Assembly: GCA_937862845.1 (NCBI GenBank) | Contig: CALMCK010000192.1 | Location: 1-12,004 of the forward strand | DNA from: an uncultured Burkholderiaceae bacterium | GTDB taxonomy: Bacteria; Pseudomonadota; Gammaproteobacteria; Burkholderiales; Burkholderiaceae | DNA length: 12,004 nucleotides | Direction: 5' to 3' | Part shown: positions 1 to 7,004 of the stretch, piece after piece | How positions within the stretch are numbered: position 1 is the first letter of the stretch | How the letters are laid out: every line of letters starts with the position of its first letter | Translations under genes and position numbers: made by a program | Notes under the pieces: model-generated | What the model saw: the letters and a program-made list of their open reading frames with translations, nothing else | Told to the model about the DNA's origin: nothing | The model's database searches: none

Positions 1-846
1 GGTCGAGCGCTCAGGCACAAACTCAAGCTGCGACTGCGTGCCCTGCTGCCAGCCTTTGCCCAAGACGCCACCCGAGCCGATGGCGATTTCACCCTGAATG
101 ATGTGAAAACCTGCGCCACGGGGATCGGACGAGGGGTCCAGTAGGGTTTCTATTCGTGTAATCTGATAGGGCTTGAGATGAAAAACATCCGTGGCCACCG
201 ACGTGTGCAGCAAGGAGAGCAAAGTGCTGACCAAAATCACCGCCATCGAGAGCAAGCCAACCACAATCTTCCAGTTCAAACCAGCAAAGAAAATCACATA
301 AGAGCCCGCGAACACAACCAACAAGGCCGTGCCCAAATCAGGCTGTTTGGCTATCAGCGCAAAAGGCAGCAGCAGCAAAGCCGTCGCCACACCAAAAACC
401 TGCCATGCGCGCCGCCCATGAAGCGTTCCGGTGATGTGAAAAAAATACGCCAGCATTAAAGGTACTGCGATTTTAAGCAGCTCTGACGGTTGAACACGGA
501 CACCCACATTGAGCCAACGCTGCGCACCTTTTGATGAAATCCCCATCGGTGACGCCACCGCCAACAACAGCAAGACACCCACCAAATACAAAGGCACAGC
601 CGCCTGCATGAGCCACTTCGGTGGTATGTAAGCGACCACAAACACCACGCCGAAAAAGATGCTTAAGTTCAACACATGCTTGTCAAAGCGCCCCGACACA
701 CCTGTGGCGGCGCTGTACATGGTGACCAGACTGACCGCAGCGAGCAGCAACAACACAAACAGCATGGTGCCATCAATGGGGCTGAAAATGCGGCGAAAAA
801 ATCCACTGGGCCGACTCAATTCCGAGTTCAAATCAGACAGTCTCAT
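1..846 (-). CDS. rodA: RodA, SEDS peptidoglycan glycosyltransferase (3' part missing)
   Basis: RodA is the polytopic membrane glycosyltransferase that polymerises lipid II during cell elongation, working with PBP2. The 282 visible codons start at ATG 846-844 and run off the left edge, so the C-terminal quarter or so is absent. The translation begins MRLSDLNSELSRPSGFFRRI and continues through several hydrophobic helices. SEDS landmarks are visible: the KGAQRWLNVG and QPSELLK motifs, AKQPDLGTALLV, and near the edge GKGWQQGTQSQLEFVPER, which closely matches the E. coli RodA segment leading to the catalytic region. The start ATG overlaps the mrdA stop as ATGA, which supports both this start and translational coupling. 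Being last of the visible mreBCD-mrdA-rodA genes on this strand, it belongs to the elongasome operon. FtsW is the only close alternative, and the mrdA neighbour favours RodA. Confidence 0.96.
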   Translation of the reverse strand, partial: MRLSDLNSELSRPSGFFRRIFSPIDGTMLFVLLLLAAVSLVTMYSAATGVSGRFDKHVLNLSIFFGVVFVVAYIPPKWLMQAAVPLYLVGVLLLLAVASPMGISSKGAQRWLNVGVRVQPSELLKIAVPLMLAYFFHITGTLHGRRAWQVFGVATALLLLPFALIAKQPDLGTALLVVFAGSYVIFFAGLNWKIVVGLLSMAVILVSTLLSLLHTSVATDVFHLKPYQITRIETLLDPSSDPRGAGFHIIQGEIAIGSGGVLGKGWQQGTQSQLEFVPERST

Positions 847-2780
847 GGCGCTTCCTTGTCCGCGGCCAATGCCGCCGCTTCTCGGGTCGGGCCCGCTTGT
901 GGTTTTTGATAGCGCTTGCCTGCGGCGGACTCATTAAATGCTTCCAATGCTCGGCGCACCACAGGTGCGGCAGATGCAGCACCAAATCCACCGTGCTCAA
1001 CAATCGCCGCGATGGCAATGCGTGGTTTGTCTGCGGGCGCAAAGGCGATATACAGAGAGTGGTCGGTCATGTTTGCACCGCGACGACTCGCCGCATAACT
1101 TGAGTTTTGTGCGACGGTGAACACCTGCGCTGTGCCTGTTTTGCCCGCGACCACATAACCCAAACCATTGAATTGCCCACGACCCGTGCCCGAAATATTC
1201 ACCTCAATCATGCCTCGACGCACCACATCAATGTCTGCTGCGGGAATCTGTAAGTCGGCCACTTTTTCGGGCTGTTTGTCTTCACGGGCGCCCGTGAGCG
1301 GGTCGATGATGCTGCGCACGAGGTGTGGCCGCATCTCCACACCGTTGTTGGCGAGGATGGCCACAGCATTGGCCAGTTGCAAAATCGTGAAAACATTTTC
1401 GCCCTGACCGATGCCCAAGCTGATGGTTTGCCCTTCCGTCCATTCTTTACCCGTGCGCTTGCGATACCACTCGCGTGACGGCAGAATGCCATCGAGCTCA
1501 CCGTACATGTCAATGCCTGTTTTTTGGCCGAAACCAAATCGCGAGAGCTCTGTGTGCATCAGGTCAATGCCCATTTCGTGGGCCAAACTGTAATAATACA
1601 CGTCAGAGGAAACGGCAATCGATTTACTCATGTTAACCATGCCATGCCCACCACCACTGCGGAAATTGTGCCCGCCAAACGTATAAGTGCCGCTGTCCGC
1701 CACCAGCTTATCCGCGCTGCGCACGCCAGAATGCAGCGCGGCGATGGCCATAAAGGGTTTGTAGGTCGAGCCTATCGGATAGCCGCCGCGCATGGCGCGA
1801 TTGACCAGTGGTTTTTGTTCGTCGTCGTTGATGGCGGTCCAGTCATCGTGGGAAATCCCATCGATAAACATGCTCGGATTGTAGGTCGGTGCACTGACAA
1901 AGGCGAGCACCTCGCCCGTCGATGGCTCGATGGCGACCAATGCACCCACACGCTTGCCAAATGCTTTTTCTACTGCGGCTTGCAAATGCGCATCAATCGT
2001 GAGCTCTAAGTTTCGGCCATTAACCGCAGGCTCTGCACCAAGGTCGCTGACAAAATCACCCGTCGAGGTTTTTTGAATTTTTTGGAAGCCCGCTTTGCCG
2101 TGCAACACGCTCTCATAACTCTGCTCAATACCAACTTTTCCGATGTACTGCGTGCCGCGATAAGCATCGGACAATCCTTCTTCTTTCAAGCGGTCTTTGG
2201 CCGCTTGGTTGATGCGACCAATATAGCCGAGGACATGCACGGCCGTTTCGCCATTGGGGTAATCCCTAAAACTGCGCTTCTGAATGCCCACGCCTTTGTA
2301 CTGAAACAACATCACTGAGAGTTTTTCGACTTCTTGTGTCGTGAGTTTTTGACGAATGGGCAAACTTTCACTCGGGCTCGCATCTTCTTTGAATTTTTTC
2401 ATGCGCTTCAAGTCACCATCAGTGATGGGAATGATTTGCCCGAGCTCGGCCACAACTCGGTTGACGGCATCATCGACGGTTTCTTTGTCGTTGATTTTGA
2501 CCACTTCATCGGGTGTGATTTCGAGAGAAAAACTCGGCACCGTCACGGCCATATTCACGCCATATCGGTCGGTGATTTGTCCGCGCGCGGGTGCAATCGG
2601 CACCGTTGAAATGCGGTTGTTGTCAGATTTTTGAGAAAATTCGTCGTGTTTGACAACCTGCAAATACACCATGCGTGCAATCAACAAGGAAAAACACGCC
2701 AACACCAAAAGATTCGCCACCACCAGCCGTCGACGAAACATCTGTGTTTGTGTGGCTTGTTCAGACGGCCCCACCCTCAT
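843..2780 (-). CDS. mrdA: Penicillin-binding protein 2, elongation-specific D,D-transpeptidase
   Basis: PBP2 cross-links peptidoglycan in the lateral wall as the partner of RodA. The protein has 645 residues (E. coli PBP2 has 633). It has a short cytoplasmic tail, one membrane anchor at about residues 17-38, a pedestal/dimerisation domain with PARGQITDRYG near residue 64, and a C-terminal transpeptidase domain. The three active-site motifs are present: STYK with nucleophile Ser338 and Lys341, SSD at 391-393, and KTGT at 547-550. The reading frame stays open upstream to 3035, but that stretch overlaps mreD. The ATG at 2780-2778 is chosen because it overlaps the mreD stop as ATGA and gives the family's usual N-terminus. 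The C-terminal 25 residues are Ala/Lys-rich and look disordered. The gene is fourth in the elongasome operon. Confidence 0.97.
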   Translation of the reverse strand: MRVGPSEQATQTQMFRRRLVVANLLVLACFSLLIARMVYLQVVKHDEFSQKSDNNRISTVPIAPARGQITDRYGVNMAVTVPSFSLEITPDEVVKINDKETVDDAVNRVVAELGQIIPITDGDLKRMKKFKEDASPSESLPIRQKLTTQEVEKLSVMLFQYKGVGIQKRSFRDYPNGETAVHVLGYIGRINQAAKDRLKEEGLSDAYRGTQYIGKVGIEQSYESVLHGKAGFQKIQKTSTGDFVSDLGAEPAVNGRNLELTIDAHLQAAVEKAFGKRVGALVAIEPSTGEVLAFVSAPTYNPSMFIDGISHDDWTAINDDEQKPLVNRAMRGGYPIGSTYKPFMAIAALHSGVRSADKLVADSGTYTFGGHNFRSGGGHGMVNMSKSIAVSSDVYYYSLAHEMGIDLMHTELSRFGFGQKTGIDMYGELDGILPSREWYRKRTGKEWTEGQTISLGIGQGENVFTILQLANAVAILANNGVEMRPHLVRSIIDPLTGAREDKQPEKVADLQIPAADIDVVRRGMIEVNISGTGRGQFNGLGYVVAGKTGTAQVFTVAQNSSYAASRRGANMTDHSLYIAFAPADKPRIAIAAIVEHGGFGAASAAPVVRRALEAFNESAAGKRYQKPQAGPTREAAALAADKEAP

Positions 2781-3283
2781 CTTGACACCCAGCTGCCCAC
2801 TGCATTCGAGCGAGCCCCACGGTGCAGCAGCGTCGCGAGCAGCAACCACGCAATCACGCCCAATAAGTTCCAAACCACGCCAGTGATGCCCACAGGCTGG
2901 TTGAGAAATATGAAATGCCCGAACGCGCGAGCCAACTGCATCGCCATCAACACCCCGACACCATACAGCGACTGCACAAACACTGAGGAAAACTGCAAGC
3001 GCGATGCCAGCAAACGCATGGCATGCACCGCCCAAACATACAACAACGCATGCTCACCCAAAATAGAGCCTTGCTGCACGTCCATCAAAATCCCCACCAC
3101 AAAGGCGAGCAACAAAGAAATCCGTGTTGGCTGGTAGACCGCCCAAAACACCAATGCCAACGCCACCCAGTCAAGCCAGACCGTGGTGCGATTGGTGACA
3201 AAAAAAGACAGCAACCATGCGCAGATTAAAGTCAACCAGACCACTCGAGCACGAACCGTGCCCAACCATTGTTCAACGCGCAT
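2777..3283 (-). CDS. mreD: MreD, rod-shape-determining inner-membrane protein
   Basis: MreD is a small polytopic membrane protein of the elongasome that binds MreC and modulates PBP2-RodA. The product has 168 residues, a normal length, and is almost entirely hydrophobic with about five predicted helices. The start RVEQWLGTVRARVVWLTLI, the segment PTRISLLLAFVVGILMDV, and GSILGEHALLYV are characteristic of the family. The start ATG (3283-3281) shares one base with the mreC stop (TAATG) and the stop overlaps the mrdA start, so translation is probably coupled on both sides. Sequence identity in this family is low, and the assignment rests on the few motifs plus the fixed gene order. Confidence 0.95.
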   Translation of the reverse strand: MRVEQWLGTVRARVVWLTLICAWLLSFFVTNRTTVWLDWVALALVFWAVYQPTRISLLLAFVVGILMDVQQGSILGEHALLYVWAVHAMRLLASRLQFSSVFVQSLYGVGVLMAMQLARAFGHFIFLNQPVGITGVVWNLLGVIAWLLLATLLHRGARSNAVGSWVSR

Positions 3284-4353
3284 TATTTATCCCCTCTGGC
3301 TTGCTCGCGCTCAGCGCGAATCTTGCCACCCAAAGTCGATGGCGCCAATTCATTTTTGGTGTCAGCGCTTTGCGCATCGGCATGTTTTTTACGCGCCGCC
3401 ACATCATCGACTTTCAAAATCAAAACATAGCGAGCCGCCATGCCTTTCGTGGTTGGCACAATGGTGATGCGTGAGCGCGCATCGCCGTCTGCTTTATCAA
3501 CGGCGGTCACGCGACCGACTTTTAAACCTTGCGGGTACAAACCATCGTTGCCCGATGTCACCAGCATGTCGCCCACCTGAATACTCGCTCGTTGGCTGAA
3601 AAAACTCACCGACAAGTATCCCTCGCGCTCGTCACCCGAGAGCAGACCACGCACCACTTCATGATTCACCGCTGCGGTTGGCGACACAGCATCCGTGCTG
3701 ACAATGGGCTCATCGCCCGCAGTCGGCTCGGCCACTTCAGGTGCCGCAGCCACGAGCACGGGCGCATTCATATTTGCAGCGGCGCGCTCGACCAGCACAG
3801 GGACGTAAATTTTAGGATCAATCACCAGTGTGAGCTCGCTGGTGTTGGCGGTGACCGCCGTGATTTGCCCAATCAAACCATCACCCGTGATGACAGGCTG
3901 ACCCAGCTCAACGCCCTCGCTGCTGCCACGATTGAGCACCAGCTTGCGTGCGTAGGGATCGACCACCTGATACAACACCTCAGCCGCAATGCTTGGCGTG
4001 GTGGTGGCTTGTTTTAGATTGAGTTGGCCGCGCAGCTCAGCATTGTCTGCTTCAACTTGAGCAAGCTGGGCGATGCGTGCCGCTTGCGCACGCATGTCGC
4101 TGCGCAGCGCTTGATTGTCCAGATTGATTTTTTCGATGTTATAAGAATGGACAAACAAGTCTGACGCCCACTGCTTGCTGGTTTGCAATGATTTCTGAAT
4201 CGGAGACACCACCAGCTGCACGGCGCTGCGCACGAAGCCAAGCCGTGCGGCCTGACCATCCACCAGCATCAAAACCACGGCAAAAACCGTGGCAAAAACG
4301 AGGCGCAGCCACACAGGTGTGGTGCGCCGAAACAATGCGTAATCTTTTTTCAT
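3283..4353 (-). CDS. mreC: MreC, rod-shape-determining periplasmic scaffold
   Basis: MreC is a bitopic protein whose periplasmic part binds PBP2 and activates the PBP2-RodA synthase. The product is 356 residues from the chosen ATG at 4353. There is a short basic N-terminus, a membrane helix at about 14-31, an alpha-helical coiled coil at about 70-112, then the two beta-barrel subdomains with NRGSSEGVELGQPVI (141-155), GLIGQI and VGDMLVTSGNDGLYPQGLKVG (260-280). An unusual Ala/Pro/Glu/Thr-rich insertion of about 35 residues (roughly 199-233) lies inside the beta region. The C-terminus from about 320 is charged and Ala-rich. An in-frame start further upstream (4452) would add 33 residues and run into the mreB-mreC hairpin, so the start before KKDYALFRR was preferred. 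No strong Shine-Dalgarno sequence is visible at it. Confidence 0.95.
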   Translation of the reverse strand: MKKDYALFRRTTPVWLRLVFATVFAVVLMLVDGQAARLGFVRSAVQLVVSPIQKSLQTSKQWASDLFVHSYNIEKINLDNQALRSDMRAQAARIAQLAQVEADNAELRGQLNLKQATTTPSIAAEVLYQVVDPYARKLVLNRGSSEGVELGQPVITGDGLIGQITAVTANTSELTLVIDPKIYVPVLVERAAANMNAPVLVAAAPEVAEPTAGDEPIVSTDAVSPTAAVNHEVVRGLLSGDEREGYLSVSFFSQRASIQVGDMLVTSGNDGLYPQGLKVGRVTAVDKADGDARSRITIVPTTKGMAARYVLILKVDDVAARKKHADAQSADTKNELAPSTLGGKIRAEREQARGDK

Positions 4354-4424
4354 AGCTGCTTTGGAAGCATTTAGACAAGCACGCTTATCTAAGTTTGGAA
4401 ATTTTGAGTCGTAACTTTTAAAAT

Positions 4425-4447
4425 GAAAGGCTCGCCGTGAGCCTTTC
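4425..4447 (-). terminator. mreB-mreC intergenic hairpin, probable partial terminator/attenuator
   Basis: A perfect 9-bp inverted repeat, GAAAGGCTC / GAGCCTTTC, with a 5-base loop lies only 11 bases after the mreB stop codon. Read on the mreB strand it is followed by ATTTTAAAAG, a short weak T-run rather than a full T-tract. MreB is needed in large excess over MreC and MreD in rod-shaped bacteria, so a leaky terminator or an mRNA-stabilising hairpin here is a reasonable reading. The structure is seen directly. The attenuating role is inferred. Confidence 0.65.
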
Positions 4448-4458
4448 AACACCCTGTG

Positions 4459-5499
4459 TTATTCGTAGGTGTACAAAGAGTTCAATTTATCCAAATGATC
4501 CAGCGCCATACCAGAGCCACGCACGACACAGGTCAAGGCTTCTTCGGCGACATACACGGGCAGACCTGTTTCTTCTTGCAACAAACGATCCAAGTCTTTG
4601 AGCAATGCGCCACCGCCAGTCAAGACGATGCCTGATTCAGCGATGTCAGAGCTGAGCTCTGGTGGGGTTTGTTCGAGCGCGATTTTGACGGTTGAAACAA
4701 TGCCGTTCAATGGCTCTGACAAGGCTTCGAGAATTTCGTTCGAGTTGATGGTGAAGCTGCGCGGCACGCCTTCGGCAAGGTTGCGGCCTTTGACTTCCAT
4801 TTCGCGCACATCGGCGCCGGGGAATGCTGTGCCGATTTCTTTTTTAATCGCTTCTGCCGTCGGTTCACCGATGAGCATGCCGTAGTTGCGGCGGATGTAG
4901 TTGACAATCGCTTCGTCGAATTTATCACCACCGATGCGCACTGAGTTTTGATAAACCATGCCGCCGAGAGAAATCACGCCGACTTCAGTCGTACCACCAC
5001 CGATGTCCACCACCATCGAGCCACGCGCTTCAAACACGGGCATGCCTGCGCCCAACGCTGCAGCCATTGGTTCTTCAATCAAATGCGCTTCTGATGCGCC
5101 GGCGTTTTGGGCAGACTCACGAATCGCACGACGCTCAACTTGGGTTGAACCACAGGGCACGCAAATCACAATGCGTGGGCTGGGCTTGAACAAATTGGTT
5201 TCATGCACGGAACGGATGAAGTGTTTGAGCATGGTTTCAGTCACGCTGAAATCCGCAATCACGCCGTCTTTGAGTGGGCGAATCGCTTCGATGTTGCCCG
5301 GCACTTTACCGAGCATTTGTTTGGCTTCTAAACCGACGGCTTGCACCGATGAGCGGCCAGTTTTGGCATCATGGCGAATCGCAACAACCGATGGCTCGTC
5401 GAGCACAACCCCTTTATTGCGTGCATAAATCAGCGTATTGGCAGTGCCCAAGTCAATGGCGAGATCGTTAGAAACATATTTGCGTAAAAATTTAAACAT
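4459..5499 (-). CDS. mreB: MreB, actin-like rod-shape-determining ATPase
   Basis: MreB polymerises on the inner membrane face and organises the lateral-wall synthesis machinery. The 346-residue product matches the family length (E. coli 347). The actin-fold nucleotide motifs are clear: phosphate-1 AIDLGTANT at 14-22, phosphate-2 VVDIGGGTTEVGVIS at 163-177, and the adenosine motif VLTGGGALLKDL at 292-303. The N-terminal MFKFLRK is a typical amphipathic membrane-binding start. The ATG at 5499 is chosen over an upstream in-frame ATG (5589) because it gives the canonical N-terminus and has an AAAGGA ribosome site 9 bases upstream (5509-5514). It is the first gene of the operon and is followed by a hairpin that probably limits read-through. 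Confidence 0.98.
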   Translation of the reverse strand: MFKFLRKYVSNDLAIDLGTANTLIYARNKGVVLDEPSVVAIRHDAKTGRSSVQAVGLEAKQMLGKVPGNIEAIRPLKDGVIADFSVTETMLKHFIRSVHETNLFKPSPRIVICVPCGSTQVERRAIRESAQNAGASEAHLIEEPMAAALGAGMPVFEARGSMVVDIGGGTTEVGVISLGGMVYQNSVRIGGDKFDEAIVNYIRRNYGMLIGEPTAEAIKKEIGTAFPGADVREMEVKGRNLAEGVPRSFTINSNEILEALSEPLNGIVSTVKIALEQTPPELSSDIAESGIVLTGGGALLKDLDRLLQEETGLPVYVAEEALTCVVRGSGMALDHLDKLNSLYTYE

Positions 5500-5742
5500 G
5501 ACGTGGGGTCCTTTAGGGTGATTTTGTTGGCTGTGTGGTGAAAAATTTGAGGCTGCGGCGCCATTTGGACGGCGCTCAAGTAAGCGCATAATGATACCGT
5601 AAAAAACACCTGCATCGTGTTGTTTTCACGAATTTTTCTGAGATTGACGCTGCGGTTTTCACTGTTTATTAATTGCGGCCCTTCGCAAATTTTTCGACTG
5701 AAATGCCACGGCGCTGCCGTTAAAATTACGTTACAATGAATT
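5500..5742. promoter_or_regulatory. Divergent control region between mreB and ssrS
   Basis: This gap holds the mreB leader on the minus strand and the 6S RNA promoter on the plus strand. On the minus strand the best -10-like hexamer is TATCAT (5596-5591), which would give an mreB leader of roughly 85 bases, but no good -35 partner was found. The leader contains a short inverted repeat, GCGCC (5558-5562) with GGCGC (5571-5575). An open frame on the minus strand through here (5430-5762) has no protein resemblance and is not called. Confidence 0.4.
5732..5737 (+). promoter_or_regulatory. Probable -10 box of the 6S RNA promoter
   Basis: The hexamer TACAAT (one mismatch to TATAAT) lies 6-7 bases before the predicted 6S RNA 5' end near 5743-5745. 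The upstream sequence is AT-rich. No recognisable -35 box is present at 16-18 bases spacing, so the call rests mainly on position relative to the RNA. Confidence 0.5.
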
Positions 5743-5922
5743 GCCTTCTGCACCATGCGCAATACGCCGATACTCTTTGAACCAATAATTGCACTTTGCT
5801 GTGAAACATCGTTAAACGGGCGCGAGCGTCTCTTCGTCAGATGAACCCGAAGTTTAATTGCTCACAGCGCCTTTGAACCGCTCGGTTCAAGGGTTAGGCT
5901 GAACGCATGGCGCGGGGGCACT
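5743..5922 (+). ncRNA. ssrS: 6S RNA (RNA polymerase-binding regulator)
   Basis: 6S RNA mimics an open promoter and sequesters sigma-70 RNA polymerase in stationary phase. The 3' part CCTTTGAACC-GCTC-GGTTCAAGGGTTAGGCTG closely matches E. coli 6S (CCTTGAACCAAGGGTTCAAG followed by GGTTACAGCC), and the 5' part shares GCCGAT. The fold can be built by hand. The closing stem pairs CCATGCG (5753-5759) with CGCATGG (5904-5910), extended outward by C5745-C5751 with G5912-G5918, and inward by GCC (5766-5768) with GGC (5897-5899). A large central bubble follows, then an upper stem GCTGTGA (5798-5804) with TCACAGC (5862-5868) and TTAAAC (5812-5817) with GTTTAA (5852-5857). Length is about 180 bases, normal for 6S. 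A T6 run (5925-5930) follows the closing stem and probably ends transcription. Exact ends are inferred. Confidence 0.88.
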
Positions 5923-6021
5923 TATTTTTTGAGAATGTACCACCGTACTTTTTCGCCAAAACCACCACCCAAATACGCAGGTCGCCACCGCAAGGTCGCC
6001 CTGCTTTTTTTCGAGACTGTT

Positions 6022-6825
6022 ATGGATATTTACTGGCTGGCTTACCCTCTTCTCGGATGCGTGGTGGGCTTTCTTGCAGGTTTGCTGGGCATCGGCGGTG
6101 GCCTGCTGACCGTGCCTGTGCTGGTCATCATTTTTCAAATGCTGGGCTTTACGCACCCTGAGCTGCATAAAATTGCATTGGCGACGTCAAGCGCCGCCAT
6201 AGCATTCACGGCGTTTTCAAGCATGCGCTCGCATGCCAAACACAAAAATGTCCATTGGTCTGCCGTGAAGCGCTTAATGCCTGGTATTTTACTCGGCGCG
6301 CTGGTCGGCGCACAGCTGGTTCGCTCAATGCCTGTGATGCCTTTGCAAGTGATTTTCATCGGTTTCACGTTTTACACCGCTTACTCGATGCTGGCCAATA
6401 AACTGCCCAAGCCGTCGCGCACACTGCCCGCCGCGCCTGCCATGTTTGGTGTCGGCAGTGGCATTGGCCTTTTTTCCACCCTGATTTCTGCGGGCGGCGG
6501 CTTCATCTCCGTGCCGTTTATGCTTTGGTGCAACATCTCCGCGCGCCTCGCCATCGGCACCTCTGCCGCACTGGGCTTTCCCATTGCGGTCGGCGGCGTC
6601 ATCGGCTATCTGCTGACCAGCTTTGACCAAACTGGGCTGCCAGCGCGCACCATCGCATACATTTATTGGCCTGCCGTACTCGGCATCATCTCCACCAGCG
6701 CCTTCTTCGCCCCCATCGGTGCACGCATGGCGCAGCGCTGGGATGTGGTGACGTTGAAAAAAATCTTTGCAATGCTGCTCATCGTGCTCGGCACACACAT
6801 GTTGTTTAAAATGACCGCAGGCTAA
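6022..6825 (+). CDS. TauE/SafE-family sulfite/organosulfonate-type permease
   Basis: This is a 267-residue membrane protein of the TauE/SafE (formerly DUF81) family, whose studied members export sulfite, sulfoacetate or related anions. The substrate cannot be read from the sequence. The internal duplication typical of the family is visible: GFLAGLLGIGGGLLTVPVL at 16-34 and GSGIGLFSTLISAGGGFISV at 145-164, each opening a half of about four helices. The segment ATSSAAIAFTAFSSMRSHAK (54-73) is also typical. The frame is open from 5929 at the end of the 6S RNA, but the ATG at 6022 puts the first helix at the usual position. Only a weak GAGA precedes it. No -35/-10 pair was recognised between 5931 and 6021, so read-through from ssrS or an unseen promoter may drive it. 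The gene ends before a bidirectional terminator. Confidence 0.9.
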   Translation: MDIYWLAYPLLGCVVGFLAGLLGIGGGLLTVPVLVIIFQMLGFTHPELHKIALATSSAAIAFTAFSSMRSHAKHKNVHWSAVKRLMPGILLGALVGAQLVRSMPVMPLQVIFIGFTFYTAYSMLANKLPKPSRTLPAAPAMFGVGSGIGLFSTLISAGGGFISVPFMLWCNISARLAIGTSAALGFPIAVGGVIGYLLTSFDQTGLPARTIAYIYWPAVLGIISTSAFFAPIGARMAQRWDVVTLKKIFAMLLIVLGTHMLFKMTAG

Positions 6826-6900
6826 CTTCCTTTAAATGAAGGAGACACAAATTTCGCAGTGTTTCTTTAATTTCTGTACTTGGATAGCATAAACACAATC

Positions 6901-6936
6901 AAAAACCAAGCCCACAAAAATGTGGGCTTGGTTTTT
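6901..6936. terminator. Bidirectional rho-independent terminator between the permease gene and phoX
   Basis: A 16-bp uninterrupted inverted repeat pairs AAAAACCAAGCCCACA (6901-6916) with TGTGGGCTTGGTTTTT (6921-6936) around an AAAA loop. It has a T-run on the plus strand and the complementary A-run that serves as a T-run on the minus strand. It lies between two convergent genes and can stop transcription from both. Confidence 0.93.
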
Positions 6937-6954
6937 TGTTGAATGGTGCTATTA

Positions 6955-6999
6955 TTGAACTCTATCGTTGAACTCTATCGTTGAACTCTATCGTTGAAC
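6955..6999. repeat. 13-bp tandem repeat, about 3.5 copies
   Basis: The unit TTGAACTCTATCG occurs three times in perfect succession (6955, 6968, 6981) and is followed by a partial fourth TTGAAC (6994-6999). It lies in the 3' untranslated region of phoX, 5 bases beyond the stop codon and before the shared terminator. Perfect identity suggests recent slippage expansion. It is far too short for a CRISPR array. Confidence 0.92.
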
Positions 7000-7004
7000 A
7001 CTTG

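Noticed and set aside
1524..2009. 161-codon plus-strand frame inside mrdA, and similar long frames opposite mreC, mreD and dsbD
   Set aside because: They are antisense shadows of well-supported genes, with no recognisable domains and His/Arg-rich compositions typical of reverse frames.
2781..3035. 85-codon N-terminal extension of the mrdA frame
   Set aside because: It lies inside mreD in another frame, has no PBP2-like character, and the ATG overlapping the mreD stop gives the normal N-terminus.
5430..5762. 110-codon open frame on the minus strand upstream of mreB
   Set aside because: It runs through the 6S promoter, the mreB leader and the mreB start, and its translation resembles no protein.
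5873..5890. Palindrome TTGAACCGCTCGGTTCAA as a transcription-factor operator
   Set aside because: It corresponds in position and sequence to the conserved 3' bubble hairpin of 6S RNA, which explains it better.
5929..6021. Upstream-extended start of the TauE-type permease
   Set aside because: It begins with TTG in the 6S terminator T-run and adds a basic, non-conserved stretch before the first helix.
6955..6999. Possible CRISPR array
   Set aside because: The repeats are 13 bp, directly adjacent with no spacers, and no cas genes are present.
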